64,000 nucleotides of DNA from Streptomyces sp. NBC_00878. GTDB taxonomy: Bacteria > Actinomycetota > Actinomycetes > Streptomycetales > Streptomycetaceae. A model generated the notes under the pieces. That model did not search any database and had not been told where the DNA came from. It saw nothing but the letters and a program-made list of their open reading frames with translations. Shown here in pieces: positions 8,472-15,429 of the stretch. The DNA lies in NCBI RefSeq assembly GCF_026341515.1, contig NZ_JAPEOK010000001.1, positions 3,906,001 to 3,970,000 on the forward strand. The letters are read 5' to 3'. The translations under genes were made by a program, and so were the position numbers. Position 1 is the stretch's first letter, and every line of letters begins with the position of its first letter.

Positions 8472-10049
8472 TCAGGCGGACCGACGCCCGCCCCCCTGGC
8501 CTCCACGCGCACGCGAAGAACCCGCACCACCACGCCCCCGCGAACCCCCACTGGTGCCGGCGCCGGACCGCGCCCCGGCGGGCGCCCCACGCCCACCACC
8601 ACCCCGCCGAGCCCGCGGCTGCGACTTCGGCTGAGCCTGCGCGGCAACCGGCTCCGGTACGGGAATGACCACAGGCACCCCGGACGGCTCCCGAGCCCCC
8701 GTGATCCGTACGAGCTCCTCGTCGCTGGACTTGATCCGAACCGTCCGCGGACTGATCCCGGCGTTGGCCATCAGCTGGGTCATCTCCCGCTTCTGCTCGG
8801 GAAGAACGAGCGTGACGACGCTCCCTGACTCCCCCGCGCGAGCGGTACGCCCGCCCCGGTGGAGATAGTCCTTGTGGTCGACCGGCGGATCGATGTTCAC
8901 GACGAGGTCGAGATCGTCGACGTGAATCCCGCGAGCGGCGACGTTCGTGGCGACGAGAGCGGTCACGAGCCCCGTCTTGAACTGGTCGAGGGTCCGGTTC
9001 CGCTGCGGCTGGGACCGTCCGCCGTGCAGCGCGGAGGCCCGCACACCGCTGGCCAGCAGCCGCTTGGCGAAGCGGTCGGCGGAGCGCTTGGTGTCGACGA
9101 AGAGGATCACGCGCCCGTCGCGCGCGGCGATCCGCATGGCGACGGCCTTCTTGTCGGTCTCGTCGGCGACGTGCAGCACGTGGTGCTCCATCGTCGTCAC
9201 CGCGCCCGCCGAGGGGTCGACGGAGTGCACGACGGGGTCCGTGAGGAACATCCGTACGAGCTTGTCGATGTTCTTGTCCAGGGTCGCGGAGAACAGCATC
9301 CGCTGCCCGTCCGGCTCGACCTGGTTGAGCAGCGCCGTGACCTGGGGCATGAACCCCATGTCGGCCATCTGGTCGGCCTCGTCGAGGACGGTGATGCCGA
9401 CCTGGGCGAGGGTGCAGTCGCCCCGGTCTATGAGGTCCTTGAGGCGCCCGGGCGTGGCCACGAGCACCTCGGCACCGCGTCGCAGCAGACCGGACTGCTT
9501 GCCGATGGAGAGCCCGCCGACAACGGTCGCGAGCCGCAGGTTCACGGCCGTGGCGTACGGCGTGAGCGCGTCGGTGACCTGCTGCGCGAGTTCGCGCGTG
9601 GGGACGAGGACGAGCGCGAGCGGCGCCTTGGGCTCGGCACGTCGGCCGGCCGTGCGGGCGAGCAGCGCGAGGCCGAAGGCGAGGGTCTTGCCCGAGCCGG
9701 TGCGGCCCCGGCCGAGGATGTCGCGCCCGGCGAGGGAGTTGGGGAGCGTCGCGCCCTGGATCGGGAACGGCTCGGTGACGCCCTGGGCGGTGAGGGTCTT
9801 GGTCAGTGCGGCCGGCATGTCCAGCGCGTCGAAGGACTCGACGGCGGGCAGCGCGGGCGTCAGCGTCTGCGGCAGGGTGAACTCCCGCGGCGCCGTCGAC
9901 TGCTGGGACGGCTTCTTGCGTACGTTCCTGGCGCCACCGTTCGCGGAAGCCGCCGGGGCTCCGCCGCGCGTGCCACGAGAACCGCGGGTACCCCGGGAAT
10001 TCGCCGGTCGTTTGCCGACGGGTCGTTCAGGATGTTCGGATCGAGTCAT
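8472..10049 (-). CDS. DEAD-box RNA helicase
   Basis: An ATP-dependent RNA remodelling enzyme of 525 residues. After a basic Gly/Arg-rich leader come the Q motif (EPFPIQGATLP), motif I (GRGRTGSGKT), PTRELAQQ, TPGR, the DEAD box (VLDEADQMADMGF), SAT (LFSATLDKN), then helicase domain 2 with ATNVAARGIH and HRGGRTARAGESG. The tail after residue 450 is a basic RGG-like region (RARRGGGGRGAPAG) expected to bind RNA. It lies directly downstream of a cold-shock protein on the same strand, separated by a strong hairpin, a pairing common in Streptomyces and consistent with low-temperature RNA unwinding. Confidence 0.95.
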   Translation of the reverse strand: MTRSEHPERPVGKRPANSRGTRGSRGTRGGAPAASANGGARNVRKKPSQQSTAPREFTLPQTLTPALPAVESFDALDMPAALTKTLTAQGVTEPFPIQGATLPNSLAGRDILGRGRTGSGKTLAFGLALLARTAGRRAEPKAPLALVLVPTRELAQQVTDALTPYATAVNLRLATVVGGLSIGKQSGLLRRGAEVLVATPGRLKDLIDRGDCTLAQVGITVLDEADQMADMGFMPQVTALLNQVEPDGQRMLFSATLDKNIDKLVRMFLTDPVVHSVDPSAGAVTTMEHHVLHVADETDKKAVAMRIAARDGRVILFVDTKRSADRFAKRLLASGVRASALHGGRSQPQRNRTLDQFKTGLVTALVATNVAARGIHVDDLDLVVNIDPPVDHKDYLHRGGRTARAGESGSVVTLVLPEQKREMTQLMANAGISPRTVRIKSSDEELVRITGAREPSGVPVVIPVPEPVAAQAQPKSQPRARRGGGGRGAPAGARSGAGTSGGSRGRGGAGSSRARGGQGGGRRSA

Positions 10050-10115
10050 GCTGGATCTGGAATTCCTTCCTGGGCCTCACGGTTACCCGTGTTCAAGAAC
10101 ACACGGACAGCACAA

Positions 10116-10149
10116 GCCGGGGCCCGCACCCGAAGGTGCGGGCCCCGGC
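10116..10149 (-). terminator. Terminator of the cold-shock gene
   Basis: Perfect 15-bp stem GCCGGGGCCCGCACC / GGTGCGGGCCCCGGC with a CGAA loop (TTCG on the transcribed RNA, an extra-stable tetraloop). It lies 22 bp after the cold-shock stop and before the helicase start, so helicase transcription depends on read-through or its own promoter. Confidence 0.85.
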
Positions 10150-10171
10150 TCGCGTGTTACGCGTCCCGGAA

Positions 10172-10375
10172 TTAGGCGGGGACGATGTTCTCCGCCTGCG
10201 GGCCCTTCTGACCCTGCGTGACGTCGAAGGAGACCTTCTGGCCCTCCTGCAGCTCACGGAAGCCCGAGGTGGCGATGTTCGAGTAGTGGGCGAAGACGTC
10301 GGCGCCGCCGCCGTCCTGCTCGATGAAGCCGAAGCCCTTTTCCGCGTTGAACCACTTCACGGTGCCAGTAGCCAT
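10172..10375 (-). CDS. Cold-shock domain protein
   Basis: 67 residues, the standard CspA length. RNP1 (KGFGFIEQ) and RNP2 (VFAHYSNI) are intact and the start [15 protein letters not shown] is the family consensus. It binds single-stranded RNA/DNA as an RNA chaperone or antiterminator. The ATG at 10375 has GGAG 7 nt upstream. A leader of over 100 bases containing a hairpin with a U-rich tail precedes it (see separate entry), and the promoter region is unusually AT-rich for this genome. The RNA helicase downstream on the same strand fits a joint role in RNA structure control. Confidence 0.97.
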   Translation of the reverse strand: MATGTVKWFNAEKGFGFIEQDGGGADVFAHYSNIATSGFRELQEGQKVSFDVTQGQKGPQAENIVPA

Positions 10376-10419
10376 GTCATTTCTCCAAGATAGGTGGCTC
10401 CCATCCGGAAATGACCGGA

Positions 10420-10458
10420 AAAACAAAACGCGCCTGAGAGAGGATTCCTTTCAGGCGC
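10420..10458 (-). promoter_or_regulatory. Attenuator-like hairpin in the cold-shock gene leader
   Basis: On the minus strand GCGCCTGA...TCAGGCGC (arms 10451-10458 and 10430-10437) is followed at once by GTTTTGTTTTT, the form of an intrinsic terminator, yet it sits upstream of the start codon. This suggests transcription attenuation or a temperature-responsive leader. The promoter would lie in the AT-rich tract around 10460-10500. Confidence 0.55.
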
Positions 10459-10613
10459 ACAAAGTTAATGGGTACCAAAAACGTTTCGTTAGAGACCCTA
10501 GCACAGTTTCCGACGGGGGCGTCGCAACGCGGCGGCGCCCCCGCTCTCGTACACCCGAAGGAACCCCGGAACCCCAGAAGTCCGAGGTCTGGAAGTCCGG
10601 AACCCCAAGGCCC

Positions 10614-12158
10614 CTACGCCAGCGGGCCCGTTACGGGTTCCACGGCCGCGACCAGGTGGCCGCCGCGTACGAAGGCGTCGGCGGCGGCCAGGTCCGGGGC
10701 GAGGAAGCGGTCCGGTCCCGGGCCCGCGACACCGGCGGCGCGGGCGGCGGAGATCGCGGCCTGCGAGGCGGGCGCCGGGGTGAGGCCCGTGCGCAGTTCG
10801 ACGGCCCGCGCGCCGGCGTACAGCTCGATGGCGACGATCCGCGTCAGGTGGTCGACGGCCGTACGGAGCTTGCGGGCGGCCGACCAGCCCATCGAGACGT
10901 GGTCCTCCTGCATGGCGGAGGACGGGATGGAGTCGGCGGAGGCCGGGACGGCGAGCCGCTTCATCTCGCTGACCAGGGCGGCCTGCGTGTACTGAGCGAT
11001 CATCAGGCCGGAGTCGACACCGGCGTCGTCCGCGAGGAACGGCGGCAGGCCGTGCGAGCGGTTCTTGTCGAGGAGCCGGTCCGTGCGGCGCTCGGTGATG
11101 GAGCCGAGGTCGGCGGCGGCGATGGCGAGGAAGTCCAGGACGTACGCGACGGGGGCGCCGTGGAAGTTGCCGTTCGACTCGACGCGGCCGTCGGGCAGGA
11201 CGACGGGGTTGTCGACGGCGGAGGCGAGTTCGCGGTCGGCGACCAGCCGGGCGTGGGCCATGGTGTCGCGGCCGGCGCCCGCGACCTGCGGGGCGCAGCG
11301 CACGGAGTACGCGTCCTGGACGCGGGGCGCGTCGTCCTGGTGGTGCCCGGTCAGCTCCGAACCCTTCAGCACGGCCAGCATGTTGGCGGCGCTGGCGGCC
11401 TGGCCCGGGTGGGGCCGGATGGCGTGCAGCTCGGGGGCGAGGACCCGGTCGGTCCCGAGGAGCGCTTCGAGGGAGAGGGCCGCGGTGATGTCGGCGGACT
11501 TGTAGAGGGTGTCGAGGTCGGCGAGGGCCATGACCAGCATGCCGAGCATGCCGTCGGTGCCGTTGAGGAGGGCCAGGCCCTCCTTCTCGCGCAGCTCGAC
11601 GGGTTCGATGCCGTGCGCGGCGAGGAGTTCACCGGCCGGGCGAATCGTTCCGTCCGGACCCTCGGCATCCCCCTCACCCATGAGCGTGAGGGCGCAGTGG
11701 GAGAGGGGCGCGAGGTCGCCGGAGCAGCCGAGGGAGCCGAACTCGTGGACGACCGGGGTGATACCGGCGTTGAGGATGTCGGCCATGGTCCGGGCGACGG
11801 ACGGACGGACGCCGGTATGCCCCGAGCACACGGTCTTCAGCCGCAGGAACATCAGGGCGCGGACGACCTCGCGCTCGACGTGCGGCCCCATTCCGGCGGC
11901 GTGCGACCGCACGATGTTGCGCTGCAGCTGGGCGCGCAGCTCGGGGCTGATGTGCCGGGTCGCGAGGGCTCCGAAGCCGGTGGAGACCCCGTACACGGGC
12001 TCCGGCTTGGCCGCCAGCGCGTCCACGATCTCGCGGGCCGCGGCGAGCGCGGACACCGCCTCGCCGGAGAGCTCGACCCGGGCGCCGCCGCGCGCCACGG
12101 CGAGAACGTCGGACGCGGTGACACCCGTCGTCCCCACCACCACAGTGTGCATATCCAT
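10614..12158 (-). CDS. hutH: Histidine ammonia-lyase
   Basis: Removes ammonia from L-histidine to give urocanate, the first step of histidine catabolism. 514 residues. The electrophilic MIO group forms from CSG in GSLGCSGDLAPLSH (near residue 145); most HutH proteins have ASG, whereas the Streptomyces enzyme uses CSG. Other family signatures are YGVSTGFGALA near residue 55, NPVVLPDG and GNFHG. The start MDMHTVVVG is chosen at 12158: TACGCT lies exactly 7 nt upstream and no ribosome site is visible, so the gene is probably leaderless. It stands alone without other hut genes, as in S. coelicolor. A GGGTCC/GGACCC hairpin at about 12210-12233 separates it from the gene upstream. Confidence 0.96.
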   Translation of the reverse strand: MDMHTVVVGTTGVTASDVLAVARGGARVELSGEAVSALAAAREIVDALAAKPEPVYGVSTGFGALATRHISPELRAQLQRNIVRSHAAGMGPHVEREVVRALMFLRLKTVCSGHTGVRPSVARTMADILNAGITPVVHEFGSLGCSGDLAPLSHCALTLMGEGDAEGPDGTIRPAGELLAAHGIEPVELREKEGLALLNGTDGMLGMLVMALADLDTLYKSADITAALSLEALLGTDRVLAPELHAIRPHPGQAASAANMLAVLKGSELTGHHQDDAPRVQDAYSVRCAPQVAGAGRDTMAHARLVADRELASAVDNPVVLPDGRVESNGNFHGAPVAYVLDFLAIAAADLGSITERRTDRLLDKNRSHGLPPFLADDAGVDSGLMIAQYTQAALVSEMKRLAVPASADSIPSSAMQEDHVSMGWSAARKLRTAVDHLTRIVAIELYAGARAVELRTGLTPAPASQAAISAARAAGVAGPGPDRFLAPDLAAADAFVRGGHLVAAVEPVTGPLA

Positions 12159-12257
12159 ATTCAGGAGCGTACGCAGTGAATGCCTCGGTGTCACTAGTGG
12201 GTGGCGGGTTGGGTCCTTACACACAGGACCCCACCGGGACGGACGGACGGGGCAGCC

Positions 12258-13400
12258 CTACCGACGACCGCGGAACCGCCGGCGTTCGGCCGCCGCGGGC
12301 GGGGGTGCGTCGGCGAGGCGTACGACGGGGTCGTCCGGCCCCTCGCGGCCCGCGACGACGGGCTTCGCGGCGCGTACGGCCTTGGCGCGGTACTGGGCCG
12401 CGTCGGCGAGGCGGAAGAGGCGGCGGGCGGAGCGGACGGGCCCGAGCGGGTCCTCGGTCGACGCGACCCCGCACGCGACACCCTCGCCGAGCTCCAACTC
12501 GGCGGCGCGGTGGCACAGTTCGTCGGCGACGCGGACGACCTCGTCGGCGGCCGGGCCCACGGCCAGCAGGCAGAACTCGTCGCCGCCGAGGCGGGCGGCG
12601 AGCGTGCCGGGCAGCATCGCGCCGCACAGCGAGAGGACGGACCCGAACCGTTCCAGGAGCCGGTCGCCGACGGCATGGCCCTGGGTGTCGTTGACGCGCT
12701 TGAGGCCGTTGAGGTCGCACACGACGAGACTCACGACCACGCCCTCGGCACGGTGGCGTTCGATGGCCTCGTCCAGCCGCATGTCCACGGCACGGCGGTT
12801 CGCGAGGCCGGTGAGCGCGTCGGTGAAGGCGAGGCGGCGGGCCTCCTCCAGACGTTCGGTCTGCGCGATCCCGGCGGCGACCACGGAGGCGAGGACGGTC
12901 GCGAAATCGGCGTCGGCGCGATCGAAGACGGGGGCTCCGGCAGGCCGGGCCACATACAACTCCCCCCAGGCCCGCCCGTGCAGGACGATCGGCGCGACGA
13001 CACAGCACCCGCGACCGCGCCTGCGCAGGGCGGCGACGCGCTGATGGCAGTACTCGGCGCGCCCCGTGGCCGGCCCGTCGGCCGTCTCCACCCAGGCGTT
13101 GGGTTCGCCGCCGCCGATCCAGAGTTCGTGCAGGAACTCGGTGATCTCCGGAAACTGGTGCACGGGGTATGCCTCGTCCTCCGGGAACTCCTCCTCGTCC
13201 CGGGCCCGCTCCCCCACGTTCGCCAGGACGCGCAGCCGCCCGAGCTCCCGCTCCCACACGGACAGCGCGGCGAAGCTCCCGCCGAGCGCCCGGCAGGCTC
13301 CGGCCGCCGCCGCGCGCCACGACTCCCGGGGGGCGTGCGCGGCGGCCATGCCCTGCGCCAGCGCCACCACGGCCCTCAATCGCACATCGTCACCGCCCAT
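12258..13400 (-). CDS. cdgE: GAF-GGDEF diguanylate cyclase
   Basis: Predicted to make cyclic di-GMP, the signal controlling Streptomyces development through BldD. 380 residues: an N-terminal GAF-like sensor (about 1-175) and a C-terminal GGDEF domain with intact ARLGGDEFCLLA (near residue 285) and DALTGLANRRA at its start. No RxxD autoinhibitory motif is visible ahead of GGDEF. No membrane segments, so the ligand is cytoplasmic. ATG 13400 is preceded by TAACCT at 6 nt, indicating a leaderless transcript; GTG 13403 is an alternative. The symbol rests on architecture and position beside hutH as I remember it in S. coelicolor, and is less sure than the function. Confidence 0.85.
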   Translation of the reverse strand: MGGDDVRLRAVVALAQGMAAAHAPRESWRAAAAGACRALGGSFAALSVWERELGRLRVLANVGERARDEEEFPEDEAYPVHQFPEITEFLHELWIGGGEPNAWVETADGPATGRAEYCHQRVAALRRRGRGCCVVAPIVLHGRAWGELYVARPAGAPVFDRADADFATVLASVVAAGIAQTERLEEARRLAFTDALTGLANRRAVDMRLDEAIERHRAEGVVVSLVVCDLNGLKRVNDTQGHAVGDRLLERFGSVLSLCGAMLPGTLAARLGGDEFCLLAVGPAADEVVRVADELCHRAAELELGEGVACGVASTEDPLGPVRSARRLFRLADAAQYRAKAVRAAKPVVAGREGPDDPVVRLADAPPPAAAERRRFRGRR

Positions 13401-13544
13401 CACTCCAGGTTAGGTAGTTTTGTATCGTTTTGGGACATCGGGGCGGCGAACAGGGGTCCGGGGCGGGGCTTTCTTTGGAGGCGGGCGGCTGGAATGATCG
13501 AAGTGCGGGAGTTAACCGGCGTTAACGTGGACCGGGAGGGTCTC

Positions 13545-14393
13545 ATGTCCGAGCAAGGCGCGGATCAGAGGGCGGATCAGAGCGCGGAACAGCGGGTGGA
13601 ACAGCGGTTCGGGGAGTACGTCGTGGTGCGGCGCCATGCCTCCTCGTACGTAGCGGAACTCGTCCTGGACCGGCCCAAGGCCATGAACGCGGTGTCGACG
13701 GAGATGGCCCGCTCGATCACCGCGGCGTGCGAGGCCCTGGCCGCGGACCGGGAGGTGCGGGCGGTCGTCCTCACCTCCACCCACGAGCGGGCCTTCTGCG
13801 TCGGCGCCGACCTGAAGGAGCGCAACTCCCTCACGGACGCCGAGCTGGTCCGTCAGCGTCCGGTGGCGCGGGCCGCGTACACCGGCGTACTGGAGCTGCC
13901 GATGCCCACCGTCGCCGCCGTGCACGGGTTCGCGCTGGGCGGTGGCTTCGAGCTGGCCCTGGCCTGCGATCTGATCGTGGCGGACGGTACGGCCGTGGTG
14001 GGGCTGCCCGAGGTGTCGGTCGGCGTCATTCCCGGGGGCGGGGGTACGCAGCTGCTGCCGCGGCGGGTGGGGGCGGCGCGGGCGGCCGAGTTGATCTTCT
14101 CGGCGCGGCGGGTGGAGGCGTCGGAGGCGCGGGAGCTGGGGCTGGTCGATGTCCTGGTCGCCGTGGGCGAGGACCGGGCGGAGGGGTTGGCGCTGGCCAC
14201 GCGTATCGCCGCGAACTCTCCGGTGGGGCTGCGGGCCGCGAAGCGGGCGCTGCGGCTTGGGCATGGGCTCGATCTCCGGACGGGCCTGGAGATCGAGGAC
14301 GCGGCGTGGCGTTCGGTCGCCTTTTCGGGGGACCGGGCGGAGGGAGTGGCGGCGTTCAACGAGAAGCGCCGGCCGGAGTGGCCTGGGGAGTAG
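13545..14393 (+). CDS. Enoyl-CoA hydratase/isomerase family protein
   Basis: A crotonase-fold enzyme of 282 residues acting on an acyl-CoA. The oxyanion-hole segments AFCVGADLKE and GFALGGGFELALACD are present. The Glu expected in the second catalytic position is seen in GLPEVSVGVIPGGGGTQ (GxPExxxGxxPGxGGT), consistent with hydratase activity. A 25-residue Gln/Glu/Arg-rich leader (ADQRADQSAEQRVEQR) precedes the domain. ATG 13545 has GGGAGGG 5 nt upstream; an in-frame ATG at 13494 lacks such a site. Divergent from cdgE. The CoA substrate cannot be specified from sequence. Confidence 0.92.
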   Translation: MSEQGADQRADQSAEQRVEQRFGEYVVVRRHASSYVAELVLDRPKAMNAVSTEMARSITAACEALAADREVRAVVLTSTHERAFCVGADLKERNSLTDAELVRQRPVARAAYTGVLELPMPTVAAVHGFALGGGFELALACDLIVADGTAVVGLPEVSVGVIPGGGGTQLLPRRVGAARAAELIFSARRVEASEARELGLVDVLVAVGEDRAEGLALATRIAANSPVGLRAAKRALRLGHGLDLRTGLEIEDAAWRSVAFSGDRAEGVAAFNEKRRPEWPGE

Positions 14394-14395
14394 TT

Positions 14396-14488
14396 TTTCG
14401 CCCCCGCCGCCCCTACCCATTCCTGTCACTTCTGGGGGCAGCGCCCCCGAGGCAGGGACGGGAATGGGTAGGGGCGGCGGGGGCGAAA
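14396..14488. repeat. Large palindrome, dispersed element type B copy 1
   Basis: Arms of 32 bases at 14396-14427 and 14457-14488 pair with one mismatch (TTTCGCCCCCGCCGCCCC onward). An inner GGGGGC-AGC-GCCCCC stem fills the centre. It starts 3 bases after the enoyl-CoA hydratase stop and presumably ends that transcript. The same outer arms bound a longer element at 30935-31169. Confidence 0.9.
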
Positions 14489-14645
14489 GAAACCCCCACG
14501 GACCCGCAACCACCCCCAAGCCGTCGGACAACTCCCCGTTCGGGTGACGGCCGACCCGACTCACCCCGAACCACCCCACCACCCACATAACCTGCGCACC
14601 GCGACACCGCGCCGGGGGCGAACTCGCATCGGGGAGGGGATCCAC

Positions 14646-15365
14646 ATGCCGAACACGGCAACGACGCAAGCAACCACGGCCACACCGGAGACAACACCAC
14701 CGGAGCCCGTCCTCGACCGCCCCCGCGGACGCCACCGCAAACCCCGCCCCCGCCGAACCCTGTTCGCGGTCGGCGGCCTCGCCCTGGCCGCGGGAGCCCT
14801 GAGCCTGCTCCGCATGACGCCCCAGCCCACCGGCGGAGGCACGGGCCTGGAGGCCTCGGACATCGACCCGAGTTCGGCCGGCGCCACGGAGGACACGGCG
14901 CAGGACGACGCGGGACCGGCGGCGGGAGACACACCCACGGCGAGCACGTCCCCCTCGGGAACGGCATCCACCTCAAAACCGAACGAACTCAGCGAGATCA
15001 ACAGGATCAACAACCCGAACGGGCCGAACGGATCGGCACCCCATGGATCACCAGGCGCACCGGGATCACCGGGATCACCAAGCGGAGCCACAGGCCCGAC
15101 CGGAATCCCAGGTCAGACAGGCACCCACTCGATCCTCAACCCCGCCCCCAACCCCTCCGGCGCCTTCCAGAGCATCCGCCCCATCACCAGCACCACCAAC
15201 CCACCCACCCGAGCAGGACGACAACCGGCGGCCCCTCGACCCCCCGCCGCCACACCCTCGGCCCCGGCTCCGGCGCCCTCCGGCGCATCCCAGAATCCCG
15301 CCCGCCCCGGCACAGGCCTGTGCGTACCGATCGTGGGCTTCTGCCTCGGCGGAAACGACGAGTAG
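14646..15365 (+). CDS. Membrane-anchored Pro/Gly-rich protein with collagen-like segment
   Basis: 239 residues of unknown function. After a charged cytoplasmic leader (RPRGRHRKPRPRRT) comes one membrane segment (LFAVGGLALAAGALSLL, about 42-58), then an extracytoplasmic disordered region. A run of Gly-X-Y triplets (GSPGAPGSPGSP, then GPTGIPGQTG) lies near residues 135-160, followed by Pro/Ala-rich linkers. The extreme C-terminus is different: GLCVPIVGFCLGGNDE, a hydrophobic stretch framed by two Cys that could form a small disulfide loop. ATG 14646 has GGGGAGGGG 6-9 nt upstream. It converges on cya. Nothing indicates enzymatic activity. Confidence 0.8.
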   Translation: MPNTATTQATTATPETTPPEPVLDRPRGRHRKPRPRRTLFAVGGLALAAGALSLLRMTPQPTGGGTGLEASDIDPSSAGATEDTAQDDAGPAAGDTPTASTSPSGTASTSKPNELSEINRINNPNGPNGSAPHGSPGAPGSPGSPSGATGPTGIPGQTGTHSILNPAPNPSGAFQSIRPITSTTNPPTRAGRQPAAPRPPAATPSAPAPAPSGASQNPARPGTGLCVPIVGFCLGGNDE

Positions 15366-15429
15366 GTCAGGTAGCAGACGAGTAGGTCAGGTAGCAGAGG
15401 ACGAGCAACCGCTGCCCACTGCGGCTCGT
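15358..15429. repeat. 20-bp tandem duplication over a stop codon, then a weak bidirectional hairpin
   Basis: ACGAGTAGGTCAGGTAGCAG occurs at 15358-15377 and again at 15378-15397; the first copy contains the stop codon of the collagen-like gene. It is followed by ACGAG-(CAA)-CCGC / GCGG-CTCGT (15401-15429), which ends at the last base of the convergent cya gene and may terminate both transcripts. Confidence 0.7.

Noticed and set aside
10323..12179. 618-codon open frame on the plus strand over hutH
   Set aside because: It is the GC-biased antisense shadow of hutH; Arg/Gly/Val-rich, no start signal, no family.
12201..13544. Long N-terminal extension of the enoyl-CoA hydratase frame
   Set aside because: It runs antisense to cdgE and lacks domains; the GGGAGGG site at 13545 marks the start.
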